64,000 nt of DNA from Mucilaginibacter jinjuensis. Lineage in GTDB: Bacteria; Bacteroidota; Bacteroidia; Sphingobacteriales; Sphingobacteriaceae. Numbering within the stretch: position 1 is the first letter of the stretch; every line of letters begins with the position of its first letter. Below the pieces are notes generated by a model. The model saw nothing but the letters and a program-made list of their open reading frames with translations. It made no database searches and was not told where the DNA came from. The stretch spans positions 2,232,001 through 2,296,000 of the forward strand of contig NZ_CP117167.1 in assembly GCF_028596025.1 (NCBI RefSeq), in the 5' to 3' direction. Shown here one piece after another: positions 53,734 to 62,858 of this stretch. Both the position numbers and the translations under genes were made by a program.

Positions 53734-54075
53734 TTAGGTACTGCCTTTGATCAAACTTATTTTATCAATATCTGACGTTGAGATTTTAAGTTAAAGTATT
53801 ATATAATTAAGTGTTCTTTAAATGCTTAATTAAGATTACACTCTTATACTTACATGTTCATTGTAGCAATCTATTGAACAAGTCATTATTTAAAGAAAAA
53901 TGTATGTAAAAATGGACGGGACTCGAACCGTCCCTTTATGTATTTAAATATCAGATACTTATAACTTTATAAATCAAGAAGCATCTTGAAAGACACCGAA
54001 TTATTTCAGTAATTATGAGTTGTTTTAAAGAACTTTGTTATCCCGAAATTAAATAAATGGATTTTAAAATGCAAA
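53734..54075. other. Intergenic region containing the second 125-bp repeat copy
   Basis: No gene is supported here. After an AT-rich stretch of about 175 bp the repeat copy B occupies 53911-54035, followed by a few bases before a doubtful small minus-strand frame. Confidence 0.5.
53911..54035. repeat. 125-bp direct repeat, copy B (tRNA-end-like start)
   Basis: Near-identical to 45100-45224. In this copy GGACGG (53914-53919) and CCGTCC (53928-53933) form a perfect 6-bp hairpin around GACTCGAA, resembling a T-arm, whereas copy A has lost two of the pairing bases. The loss suggests copy B is closer to the original sequence. It marks the right end of the efflux module. Confidence 0.85.
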
Positions 54076-54267
54076 TCAGCCGGCTAACTCGTGAATACTT
54101 ATTGATTTGTAGATTATTATAACAAATTTCTCATAGAGTCCGTTAGGTTTCGATTTCCAACCAGCATTTCTATATTCATAGCCGGGGCAAATAATATGCT
54201 GTTTGTCACCGGGCTGGTAAGTCCGATTACTTATTATGGCACTATTTAATTCTATTAATTTCTTCAC
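54076..54267 (-). CDS. Possible small protein of unknown function
   Basis: A 63-codon minus-strand frame starts at a GTG inside the 3' end of the outer-membrane receptor gene (26-bp overlap). Its residue mix (TYQPGDKQHIICPGYEYRNAGWKSK) looks protein-like rather than random. No family is recognised and no ribosome binding site is clear. It may be a fragment of a larger, lost protein at the repeat junction. Support is weak. Confidence 0.3.
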   Translation of the reverse strand: MKKLIELNSAIISNRTYQPGDKQHIICPGYEYRNAGWKSKPNGLYEKFVIIIYKSISIHELAG

Positions 54268-56695
54268 TATTTTCAGTAGTTCTTTTAGATAGGTTTTTTA
54301 CTTTATTGTTTCCAAATCGCTTAGTAATTGAAATACGTATAGATCTGCTGTCACCGAAGGTATGTAAAGTAGTTTGGTAAGTATCGGAGTCGATTTGAAA
54401 GCTTTTGTTCTTAATGGTATTTAAAACATCAGCGGCATATAAAGATATAATAATGCCTTGTTTGGGATATTTTCTAACAAATCCAAGGTTCAAATCACTG
54501 TAAGGACTAACTTTAGTATTTGCATATTTCTGAGTAGTGTTAATGTTGAAGCTAACGTCGGCATCTATTTTAGATTTAAGGACATTTGGAAATGTTTGTT
54601 TCAGATTTCCATTATACATTAAGTTTTTAGTTGCGCCGACAAATGTTGCAGTTTGCACATTTTGATATTGATAGCTAAATGTATTTGTTAAGTTTAAGTT
54701 CCAAACCCCTTTAATGATAACATGATCAATAACGTTGGTAAAATGGAAATTATCCGAGTTACCATAGTTAAATCGCTCTAAAATAATCGTGTCAGGCCTA
54801 TGAACGACGGGGATCTGGCCAATTAAATGATTAGAGTAGGTATAGCCTGCTTGAAATATATAAGAGTCAGTATAACTATATGTAATTTCAGCGGTAAGGG
54901 CATTGGATGGTCTTAAAAGTGGATTGCCAGAAACAAAATATTTTGTGCCTAACAGATAGGTAAATGGGTTAAGTTGACTATAGGTTGGTCTGGAAATATC
55001 GCTTTTGACGGCAAAACTTAAATCATTATTATCGTTCACCTTATAATCCAGGTATAAAGAAGGGAATACGTTTGAGTAATTTGTTTTGAACTCTGCACCT
55101 GTAAAATCGCTATTGTTATTTAAATCTGTTTGCTCAAAACGTATTCCTGCCATGGCGTCCAGTTTTTTATTAATCGCTGTCTGAAGTGTTGCGTACATTG
55201 CAAATATTTTTTCCCTGTAATGAAAATCGTCAGAATACCTAGGATTATTCATAAATACACCATTACTAAATTGATCATAGTCAAATTTATTACTGTTATG
55301 AGTGCTTGAGAACCGGAGGCCTGTTTGCAACTGCGTTTTCTTAGTAATAGTATAGCTATAGTCAACTTGAGAGCCCAAGCTATTAATGGTCTGCAAATTC
55401 GACGTTGAGACAGCGCTGTTTAGTGCGGGAGGAATATCTGTCGTATAAGAGGTAAAATCCGATACGCTATTGCTTGTGTAATGGAGAAAATCAGAACTGA
55501 CAATCAATTTAGAATTTTTTGTCTGATATTGATAAAATAGATTATTATTTAGTAGGTGCCGACCCTCGTTAAAAGGACTTTCACTTAATAATGTAACTTC
55601 ATTATTGTTACTCGCTGCAATGTTATCGTTTGCTACGCTGAGTCTATCTGTATTGGTATACCTATAATCTGTTAAAAGCGAAATCTTAGATTTTTTTGAA
55701 AGATCAAAATCAAGTTGAAGAGAGGTGTTTAAATTATTTTGTGGCTTAATGTCAATGTCTGTTATCAGGCTTTCCTTTTCACTTGATTGCAAATAGCCAA
55801 TTTGATTATTCGTTTGCAAATGTAGATTGGTTGATGCCGCGTTTAGCGATAACAAAGCGTTGAATGTGGGTGTTCTAAATGTGATTTGAGACGAGGCAAC
55901 CTGTGAATTTAAAGTTGCCTGTTGGTCGGATAACGTAGCGATAACATTTAAGCCCTGTGACTGATTTTTTTTTAAGACTATATTAATTATACCGCCTGGA
56001 TTTCCAGCTGCATATTTGCTTGATGGTACAGTCAAAATCTCAATTCTGTCAATATTTTCGGACGGCATGGTTCGCAGATACTGGTAAAGATCATCGCCGC
56101 TCAAGTTTATTTTTCTGTCATTGACATATACCGTAACACCCTTAACTCCGGCAATGGACAAGCTGCCATCGTTGTCTGCATTAAGCATAGGAGTCTGTCT
56201 CAGGACATCCCATGAATTGTTTCCTACCGCCAGGCTTGAGTTTTGCATGTTAAATATAAATCGATCGATTTTTTTTTCAAATGTTGGTTTTTGATATTTA
56301 ATAATGACCTCCTTGAGTTCCTTGATGGTTGGGGAACCTATATTGATTATTTGGCTCTCATTCTTGATAGGATTTAGATGGACCTTAATCGTAGTATCCC
56401 GAAAATTTGAACGGGATATTTTTAAAAAATAATCCGTGTATTCCAGCTGCAAAAATGTAAACGATCCCTGCGCATTAGTTTTTTGATACTGTACGGACAG
56501 GCCGTTGGAGGATTTAAATAACTCGACTAACGCAGAATCAACCGGATGATTTTCGGAATCAACGATTGACCCAATTATTTTTTGACCTGCGCAGGAAACT
56601 GATAAGAATAGTATAAATAGAGTTAAAACAATCTTTAATGAAAAGTTTTTACGCAATAGGAAATATTTTGCCGTAGCAATGTATGTGTTTATCAT
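54242..56695 (-). CDS. TonB-dependent receptor-like outer-membrane beta-barrel protein
   Basis: The 817-residue protein has an N-terminal hydrophobic signal (IVLTLFILFLSVSCAGQ) and a carboxypeptidase-regulatory-like domain (~40-110). A plug follows with MPSENIDRIEILTVPSSKYA and GGIINIVLKKN (~210-240), then an outer-membrane family-3 barrel to the end. It lacks a clear TonB box. Such proteins import or bind unknown ligands, sometimes peptides. It lies between repeat copy B and the ECF locus, convergent with none. The GC-poor base use is similar to the peptide operon downstream. Confidence 0.85.
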   Translation of the reverse strand: MINTYIATAKYFLLRKNFSLKIVLTLFILFLSVSCAGQKIIGSIVDSENHPVDSALVELFKSSNGLSVQYQKTNAQGSFTFLQLEYTDYFLKISRSNFRDTTIKVHLNPIKNESQIINIGSPTIKELKEVIIKYQKPTFEKKIDRFIFNMQNSSLAVGNNSWDVLRQTPMLNADNDGSLSIAGVKGVTVYVNDRKINLSGDDLYQYLRTMPSENIDRIEILTVPSSKYAAGNPGGIINIVLKKNQSQGLNVIATLSDQQATLNSQVASSQITFRTPTFNALLSLNAASTNLHLQTNNQIGYLQSSEKESLITDIDIKPQNNLNTSLQLDFDLSKKSKISLLTDYRYTNTDRLSVANDNIAASNNNEVTLLSESPFNEGRHLLNNNLFYQYQTKNSKLIVSSDFLHYTSNSVSDFTSYTTDIPPALNSAVSTSNLQTINSLGSQVDYSYTITKKTQLQTGLRFSSTHNSNKFDYDQFSNGVFMNNPRYSDDFHYREKIFAMYATLQTAINKKLDAMAGIRFEQTDLNNNSDFTGAEFKTNYSNVFPSLYLDYKVNDNNDLSFAVKSDISRPTYSQLNPFTYLLGTKYFVSGNPLLRPSNALTAEITYSYTDSYIFQAGYTYSNHLIGQIPVVHRPDTIILERFNYGNSDNFHFTNVIDHVIIKGVWNLNLTNTFSYQYQNVQTATFVGATKNLMYNGNLKQTFPNVLKSKIDADVSFNINTTQKYANTKVSPYSDLNLGFVRKYPKQGIIISLYAADVLNTIKNKSFQIDSDTYQTTLHTFGDSRSIRISITKRFGNNKVKNLSKRTTENSEEINRIK

Positions 56696-56807
56696 GTGAT
56701 AAGATTAGGTTTATTGTGATTAATCGAAACTTAGATTCGTCATTCCACGATTATGCAAATGATCTACAGATGTTTGTCGATCATTTTAAATAGACTATAG
56801 CTTTGTA

Positions 56808-57155
56808 TTACTGTTTTTCCTTGGCTGGTTTAGACTTAATCAGATAAAATAATAAAAGTCCTAAAGCGATTGAGAAAGATAGGATGATATATGGCGTAAT
56901 TGAATTAGGATCTAATGCGAAGGATTTATTAATGATTAAACCGATTCCCAAAAAACTCAGGATCAACGCCCATTTTAGCGCATTGAGCCTAGAGTCTATT
57001 CTTATGTTATCAATCGCCTTAATTAGGCTTACATCACTAAGTCCTCTGTTGAGGAACTTGGATTTTAACCGGTAATTCAAGACCGCACCAATGATGTAAC
57101 TGATAGAACCAAAAGTCGAAACAAATAATATAACGAGCGTTAAATTCTTTTCCAT
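56808..57155 (-). CDS. DUF6249-like small membrane protein
   Basis: The 115-residue protein has three TM segments (LVILFVSTFGSISYIIGAVL, ALILSFLGIGLIINKS and PYIILSFSIALGLLLFYLI) with a soluble helix between the first two (SLIKAIDNIRIDSRLN). Small proteins of this type are linked with ECF sigma genes in Bacteroidota. It is divergent from the sigma gene and has a mirror-image copy of the same promoter, so it is probably a target of that sigma factor. The DUF label is from memory of the layout and is tentative. Confidence 0.65.
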   Translation of the reverse strand: MEKNLTLVILFVSTFGSISYIIGAVLNYRLKSKFLNRGLSDVSLIKAIDNIRIDSRLNALKWALILSFLGIGLIINKSFALDPNSITPYIILSFSIALGLLLFYLIKSKPAKEKQ

Positions 57156-57179
57156 GATATTTTGCTTTAAATTTATCAG

Positions 57180-57267
57180 TGAGACATTACCCGGATAATA
57201 AATGTTGCAATTATTTTAACTAAATACATAAAGGTTTCTGCAACATTTATTCTACACGGATTGTCTC
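57180..57267. promoter_or_regulatory. Divergent twin ECF-type promoters (TGCAACA-N16-TGTCTC both ways)
   Basis: Two outward-facing promoters form a 31-bp imperfect inverted repeat (25 of 31 positions match). On the plus strand TGCAACA at 57239-57245 and TGTCTC at 57262-57267 are separated by 16 bp. On the minus strand TGCAACA at 57209-57203 and TGTCTC at 57187-57182 are also separated by 16 bp. Both spacers begin TTTATT. This pattern fits ECF sigma promoters. The sigma gene starts only 8 bp after its -10, so its mRNA would have almost no leader. Confidence 0.7.
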
Positions 57268-57275
57268 ACGACTAA

Positions 57276-57839
57276 ATGCGATCTGAGAAAGAACTTATAA
57301 TAGCGGCTATTGATGGTGACCTCGATGCCTTTAAGCAAATCATTAGTGCGAACGAGAGACTGGTGGTGCATTTCGTATCAAGGATTATTACCGATGAAAA
57401 TGATATAAAAGATGTGACGCAAGATGTCTTCATAAAAGTTTTCAAGAATTTGAAAAGATTTAACTTTCAAAGTAAGTTGTCTACATGGATTGCTCAAATC
57501 GCTTATACCACATCAATTAATTATCTCAAGAAGAATAAGGTCTACGTACGCGAAATAGAAAACAGCGCTAATGAAAACGGAGGTTTGGAGATGACGCCGG
57601 AAGATTTGCTTATCAAAAAAAATGAAAAAGATTTTTTGATGGAGCAAATTGGTCGATTACCAACAATGTATAGAACCGTTTTAACATTATTTCACATTAA
57701 CGAACATAGTTACGACGAAATTGAAAAAATAACCCAGTTACCAGCAGGTACAGTGAAGAGTTATTTGTTCAGAGCACGTAAGCAATTAAAAGATAACCTA
57801 CAACGCTATTCAAAACTAAAAGATGGGAAAATTAACTGA
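57276..57839 (+). CDS. ECF-family RNA polymerase sigma factor
   Basis: The 187-residue protein has sigma region 2 (DVTQDVFIKVFKNLKRFNFQ, then STWIAQIAYTTSINYLKK) and region 4 (LPTMYRTVLTLFHINEHSYD then PAGTVKSYLFRARKQL). There are no extra domains. It likely transcribes itself and the divergent DUF6249-like gene from the twin promoters. Its 3' end overlaps the next gene by 17 bp, as expected for a sigma/anti-sigma pair. Confidence 0.92.
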   Translation: MRSEKELIIAAIDGDLDAFKQIISANERLVVHFVSRIITDENDIKDVTQDVFIKVFKNLKRFNFQSKLSTWIAQIAYTTSINYLKKNKVYVREIENSANENGGLEMTPEDLLIKKNEKDFLMEQIGRLPTMYRTVLTLFHINEHSYDEIEKITQLPAGTVKSYLFRARKQLKDNLQRYSKLKDGKIN

Positions 57840-58230
57840 TGAGGAAATCCAAAAAATGCTCGACGGTCATTTTTTAGTTCCCGAAAACGAGGACACCGAT
57901 ATGTATATAAGACTTTACCGGACACTAAATGCGCCTGCCAACATTGCCATCAATCATTTGACAGAGGAGGTACTTGATCGGATAGAGGAAAAGCAAGAGT
58001 TCAAATCAAGTGTAAAGACAACAATATTATGCGGAAGTATAATTTTTACTGGTGTTATATTTTTTATATGCGCTTGTATAAGTTTTAACTCCCTTGTGTT
58101 TAAAGTGCTAGATTCGTCTTTTTTAACCTTACGTCGTTTTTTGCTTCTGTTTGCAGTCGGTCTGGTTGTTTTTTTTATCGATAAGTTGTTTAAACGCTAT
58201 TTTGCATCTATGCGGTTAAGACGGCTTTGA
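57823..58230 (+). CDS. Putative membrane anti-sigma factor
   Basis: The 135-residue protein has a cytoplasmic N-terminal helical part (EEIQKMLDGHFLVPENEDTD, then YRTLNAPANIAINHLTEEVL) and two TM segments (TILCGSIIFTGVIFFICACI and FLLLFAVGLVVFFIDKLF). It lacks the zinc-binding HxxxCxxC motif of ZAS anti-sigmas. Its overlap with the sigma gene and membrane location make an anti-sigma role likely, by position. Confidence 0.65.
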   Translation: MGKLTDEEIQKMLDGHFLVPENEDTDMYIRLYRTLNAPANIAINHLTEEVLDRIEEKQEFKSSVKTTILCGSIIFTGVIFFICACISFNSLVFKVLDSSFLTLRRFLLLFAVGLVVFFIDKLFKRYFASMRLRRL

Positions 58231-58263
58231 ATAATTAAAGAGCGCGAACGGAGATAATTAATT

Positions 58264-60453
58264 TTAACTTCCCAACTCCAATTGATTTTTAATCAAACTG
58301 TAATAATACTTCTGATTTTTGGCGAGTGTTTCATGACTGCCGACTTCAACAATTTTACCTGCATCAAGTACTATAATTTGGTCCGCATTTTTTACAGTGC
58401 TTAAGCGATGTGCGACAACAACAACTGTTTTTCCAGCCAAAAAGGTATTTAAATTTTCCATAATATCCCGTTCGTTTTTAGCATCTAATGAGCTGGTCGC
58501 CTCATCGAAAAACAGAAACTGCGGGTTTTTGTAAACCGCTCTAGCTATTAAAATTCGTTGTTTTTGCCCGCCACTTAAGTCGCTACCCCCGCTTCCGATT
58601 TTGGTATTTAAACCTAATGGGAGCTGGCTAACAAATTGGTCGAGGCAAGCTGTTTTTAAAGAAAAATCCAAATGGTTTAAATCGGGTTCCACCTCTGCAA
58701 GGGCAATGTTATCGGCTATTGTACCGCTAAAAATATAACCATCTTGCATAACTGTTCCACAACACTCCCTCCAACTGTCTGAGTTGATATCTTTCATGTT
58801 TAGATCGTCAATGTAGATATCTCCAATTTGTGGGTCATAGAATTTTAAAAGCAGTTTTAATAAGGTTGTTTTTCCGCTACCGCTACTGCCTACTATTGCT
58901 GTAGTTTTACCAATTGGAATCGACAGGGATAAATTACTTAGTACATAGGGATTAAAACTACCTTCATATTTAAAACTTACATCATTAAAATAAATCCCTT
59001 TAGCAGGTGATATTGGAGCCCCCGAATCCGAGTACGCATTTTCGTCTGATTTTTGGTGAACTTCATCGATCCTATCAAAAGACAACTTGGCTTCCTGGCC
59101 TGTCTGTATAAAATCGACCAATGATTCCATTGGCGCTGACATCATCCCCGAGATGTAACTCACACTAAGCAATTCTCCTAATGTGAACTTACCATTAATA
59201 ACCCAGATCGCACAGGAGCAAGTAATCAAAATGTTTTTGACTTGCGTAATAGTTCCCACTCCAATAGTTTGGTATAAGTTTAGATTTAAGGACCTTATCT
59301 TTAATTTGAAATATTCTCTTTGAATATCTGTCCAAAGACTGATCTTACGTGATTGGGCATTATTTATCTTTATTTCCTTCATTCCTTGTATGATCTCCGT
59401 AAGCGAATTTCTATTATCGGCAGCCAACTTAAATGTATAGTAGTCTATGTTTTTTCGCTTATTAAGAAATAGAGAAATCCATATAAAGGAAAAGCAACTC
59501 AACCCAAAAAATAAATAGAAAATACGAATGTTATAGCTTGCCAGGAGTACAGAAAAAATAACAATTAATACAAGTGAAAAAATAGCTTGCGTTATTTTCT
59601 GAGTTAAAAACGACTCTATCTTTTGCTGGTCCTCGATTCTTTGCAATATATCGGTATTTAATTTCGTGTCGAAATAAGTTAAAGGTAATTTGACTAACTT
59701 ATTTAATAAATTTTTTATGATGTTTACACTAACATGCATGCTGAACTTGACACGTATTACACCTTTAAACCATTCGCCGGCAGTTTGTCCTAAGATGATG
59801 GCAATCTGGATAAAAAAGACTTGATAAACTACACTTAAGCTTTTCTGATTTACTCCGTGATCGATTAACCTTTGCATAGTTAATGGTAGCAAATAGAGCA
59901 AAAATGCCCCAAAAAGCAACAACGCGGACAATAATGATAGTTTACCGTAGTGACCTTTGAAATTGATTTTAACGAATTCAATGGTTTTTTTCAGCTCGTT
60001 TCCAGGCGTGCTATAAGGAAAGTTAGTTTCAAGAAGCGATTCGCTTGGGATAAGATTTAAGGCAACACCCATCTTATTCTTATCTTTCCATAAAGATTCA
60101 AATTCCGCTGTAGAAAGTTTTAATCTTCCAAAACCCGGATCTGAAATATAATAGTAATCTGACTTTGAAATTTTATACAATACCACAAAATGGTCACTTC
60201 GCCAGTGCAGGATGCAAGGTAAGTGCAAATTCTTTTTTAAACTATCTGTGGTTACTTTAACGGGTGTTGCGGAGAACCCTAATATTCTAGCGGCATTTAA
60301 AATGTCGCCAAGACTGATTCCCGATCGAGTAACGGGACAGATATTTTTCAAATATTCAAGACTACAATTCTTACCGTAATATTTTAATATTATTTTTAAG
60401 CAAGTAGGTCCGCAATCGGTAAAGTTTAATTGTGAAAAATTGGGGAATCTCAT
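58264..60453 (-). CDS. Peptidase-containing ABC exporter (PCAT) of the RiPP operon
   Basis: The 729-residue protein has an N-terminal C39 peptidase domain with Gln8, Cys14 (DCGPTCLKII), His88 (RSDHFVVLY) and Asp105 (ISDPGFG) in the catalytic order. Then come six TM segments (~170-450) and an ATPase domain with Walker A GSSGSGKTTLLKLL, signature LSGGQKQR and Walker B FLFFDEATSSLD. It cuts leader peptides after a double glycine and exports the core. The precursor encoded at 62894 has exactly such a GG. It is the last gene of the operon, 1 bp after the 350-residue protein gene. Confidence 0.93.
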   Translation of the reverse strand: MRFPNFSQLNFTDCGPTCLKIILKYYGKNCSLEYLKNICPVTRSGISLGDILNAARILGFSATPVKVTTDSLKKNLHLPCILHWRSDHFVVLYKISKSDYYYISDPGFGRLKLSTAEFESLWKDKNKMGVALNLIPSESLLETNFPYSTPGNELKKTIEFVKINFKGHYGKLSLLSALLLFGAFLLYLLPLTMQRLIDHGVNQKSLSVVYQVFFIQIAIILGQTAGEWFKGVIRVKFSMHVSVNIIKNLLNKLVKLPLTYFDTKLNTDILQRIEDQQKIESFLTQKITQAIFSLVLIVIFSVLLASYNIRIFYLFFGLSCFSFIWISLFLNKRKNIDYYTFKLAADNRNSLTEIIQGMKEIKINNAQSRKISLWTDIQREYFKLKIRSLNLNLYQTIGVGTITQVKNILITCSCAIWVINGKFTLGELLSVSYISGMMSAPMESLVDFIQTGQEAKLSFDRIDEVHQKSDENAYSDSGAPISPAKGIYFNDVSFKYEGSFNPYVLSNLSLSIPIGKTTAIVGSSGSGKTTLLKLLLKFYDPQIGDIYIDDLNMKDINSDSWRECCGTVMQDGYIFSGTIADNIALAEVEPDLNHLDFSLKTACLDQFVSQLPLGLNTKIGSGGSDLSGGQKQRILIARAVYKNPQFLFFDEATSSLDAKNERDIMENLNTFLAGKTVVVVAHRLSTVKNADQIIVLDAGKIVEVGSHETLAKNQKYYYSLIKNQLELGS

Positions 60454-60454
60454 T

Positions 60455-61507
60455 TTATGCTACACTTTTTTTATTATCATATCTTTCAAGTCCCGGATCA
60501 CATAGTTGGTTGAAGCATTCAAAATAAGTTGGATAGTTGCGATGATTGGATAAATCTAAATTATTCAATATTTGTAAATGATATAGCTCCATCAACACAA
60601 TGCTTCTTAAAATAATATTAGCAGTTAAGAAGGCATCAAAATTATCGTAAAGCTGTGCTAAAAATCCAACTGCGTCACCAACATATAGAGTGCTTAGCAT
60701 CTTAATAACGTTATTATTAAAATTAAATACTTGTGTTTTGGAAATCCTTTCCCACGAACCTTTGATAATAGCCTGGATAAAATCATTAAAATAAAAAGGG
60801 CCCTGAATAGATTGCAAGTCTTGTCCCGACAGACGTAGGATGATATTTCTTAAGACGTGATCCAACATTAGCGTCTGCATTTCTGAATTTATTTTAAAAA
60901 AGCCAGCCTCTGCCCTGGGATCCATTTCAAATCTGCCGGTAAGTGAATACACAATAAGCCCTATGGTTTCGGATTCCAATATTGATAAGTTTTTAGCTTT
61001 AAATAATACGCGCAGTTTATTTAACCATTGCTCCTGAACGCATGCGAGAAACAAAGGAAAGGTTTCACCTTGATCTATTGCCAGTTGTATAGCATCAGAT
61101 AATTCGTAAAGAGCTGCTTCGTAATTTAACTCCGCGTAGGCTTGATAGGCTACCACAGCTTTAAATAGTGAATTCATCCCTGATCTAACACTTTTGTTAT
61201 ATTCAATTTCCAAAGCTTGCAGATGTGTTAATATGAAGTTGCCGGAGGAGGGTTGTTTTTGTTTGAATTTAGACAGCGCTTCTTCATATTTTAAAAAAGC
61301 ATAAAACATCGTCGAAACCTCGTCTTCCGTTAAATTATCTTTGAAATTTTCTTCAAGATCGTGAAAAATGTGTCTCGCATTAAAGCCATTGGTTTGCGAT
61401 TGTTTAATTTCGGCAAGGATAAATTTACCAAGAACAGCTTCGATTCCTTCTTGTAAACCTGCCATTACGCTTAATTTGTTGCTACAGTTATAAGACAGAT
61501 TGTTCAT
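60455..61507 (-). CDS. Unrecognised helical protein of the RiPP operon
   Basis: I do not recognise this 350-residue protein. It is predicted to be almost entirely alpha-helical, without signal peptide or TM segment, and lacks CxxxCxxC, ATP-grasp or protease motifs. Helical segments such as KAVVAYQAYAELNYEAALYE and FLAQLYDNFDAFLTANIIL hint at TPR-like or helical-repeat folds. Its start overlaps the maturase gene by 20 bp and its stop is next to the exporter gene, so it is co-translated with both. It may be a modification partner, scaffold or immunity factor. No assignment is justified. Confidence 0.8.
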   Translation of the reverse strand: MNNLSYNCSNKLSVMAGLQEGIEAVLGKFILAEIKQSQTNGFNARHIFHDLEENFKDNLTEDEVSTMFYAFLKYEEALSKFKQKQPSSGNFILTHLQALEIEYNKSVRSGMNSLFKAVVAYQAYAELNYEAALYELSDAIQLAIDQGETFPLFLACVQEQWLNKLRVLFKAKNLSILESETIGLIVYSLTGRFEMDPRAEAGFFKINSEMQTLMLDHVLRNIILRLSGQDLQSIQGPFYFNDFIQAIIKGSWERISKTQVFNFNNNVIKMLSTLYVGDAVGFLAQLYDNFDAFLTANIILRSIVLMELYHLQILNNLDLSNHRNYPTYFECFNQLCDPGLERYDNKKSVA

Positions 61508-62840
61508 ATTGTTGAAGTTTACTTAGAAATAGACGATCATCGATGTTGAATTTAAATGATGGGCAAGCAGGGTTATTGCTATACCATTCTTTTGGGCAGG
61601 AACCCGCGCAAACAGGTAGAAATTTACAAGATTTACACCAAGTTTCATTTGTAGGTATCTCGTTATACCAATCTCGCATTAAGACTTTGGTGGTGTCAAT
61701 ATCTGGATCAACAAGTAGATTGCCGGATATATAAGGGGTGTTTTCGAAAGATGGAGTTAGTGGGATTTCCCAACAAGTAGATACGTTTCCGAAAGCGTCA
61801 AATACTTCTGAGGTTTCACTAACAACCATGCACGCATAAGTTTTGCGCTGCGGTACTAAATCGTTTGCATTTAGTCCGTCTTTTAGAAGCTCCATAAATA
61901 CATCGATTTCAAGCTGTGCAAACTCTTCCTTGCTTATGCCGTTTATTTTTGATGCATTATTATCGCCCCAATCATGTATAGGGGATATATAAAAATTTAC
62001 CTTATTTAGAACGTTATTAGTTCTTAACAAGTCAATCAATTCAAATACATTATCTTTATTCTCCGCGTCGACGTTGCACCGTATTGCTATTTTGGCTTTA
62101 GAACTCTGATAGAACTCTGAATTAACGATGGTAACGACGTTTTTGAAAATTATGTCAAATGAGGGATTACCGCTTTTTAACATTCGACGTTTGTCATGAA
62201 ATTCGCCCGTTCCATCAATCGTAATTTGATAGTTCATAACCTTATAGTCGAGAACAAACTTTTTGAATAGTTCTTCCTTTAATATAAGTCCATTGGTTAC
62301 GATACTTGCAGAATATTTCAAATTATAATCTTCAGCTAGAGAGATTAACCTTTTTGAGTTGTGTTCTATACTGCTCAGGCCCGTTAATGGTTCGCCACCA
62401 TACCATGTGATGTCTATAGATTCTACAGCACCAGTACGATTGATCACTTTTTCTTTAATTCGGTTATACATGCGATCGGCTACTTCGTCTTTCATAACCT
62501 TTTTTGTATGTACTTGTCCGCAATAATGACAGCCTAATTGGCAATTTCCTGACGGCTGAATCGTGAAGCTGAGTGATCGTTCGTCTTTGGTTTGAGACTT
62601 GTTGTAATTTAAAACGCTAAGTAATTCGTTTTCAGCATGTGGAACTAGTACTTCAAATTGAATAAGTTTCTTTCGCATTTTTTCTGACAAGGCATCAAAT
62701 TCTCCTCTTTTCATGCACTCAATATCCTTATTCGAAATTTCCAGTAAAGCCCCCGATCTCGTACTGTAAAGCAACGAGCTGCTGGGTAAAATGTCATCAT
62801 CAGTACATAGATGAATATATTGTGACAGTTTAAATTTCAT
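61488..62840 (-). CDS. Radical SAM/SPASM peptide maturase
   Basis: The 450-residue protein has the radical SAM cluster motif CQLGCHYC (Cys100, Cys104, Cys107), the GGEP-like YGGEPLTG, and a C-terminal SPASM region with cysteines in YACMVVSE, VSTCWE and WCKSCKFLPVCAGSCPKEWY, plus NPACPSF. Such enzymes install thioether or carbon-carbon links in RiPP precursors using S-adenosylmethionine and auxiliary iron-sulfur clusters. The N-terminal ~85 residues may be a precursor-recognition region. It lies 53 bp after the four-cysteine precursor gene, its likely substrate, with a strong hairpin between. Confidence 0.92.
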   Translation of the reverse strand: MKFKLSQYIHLCTDDDILPSSSLLYSTRSGALLEISNKDIECMKRGEFDALSEKMRKKLIQFEVLVPHAENELLSVLNYNKSQTKDERSLSFTIQPSGNCQLGCHYCGQVHTKKVMKDEVADRMYNRIKEKVINRTGAVESIDITWYGGEPLTGLSSIEHNSKRLISLAEDYNLKYSASIVTNGLILKEELFKKFVLDYKVMNYQITIDGTGEFHDKRRMLKSGNPSFDIIFKNVVTIVNSEFYQSSKAKIAIRCNVDAENKDNVFELIDLLRTNNVLNKVNFYISPIHDWGDNNASKINGISKEEFAQLEIDVFMELLKDGLNANDLVPQRKTYACMVVSETSEVFDAFGNVSTCWEIPLTPSFENTPYISGNLLVDPDIDTTKVLMRDWYNEIPTNETWCKSCKFLPVCAGSCPKEWYSNNPACPSFKFNIDDRLFLSKLQQYEQSVL

Positions 62841-62858
62841 TATTGGTTTAGGTTATAA

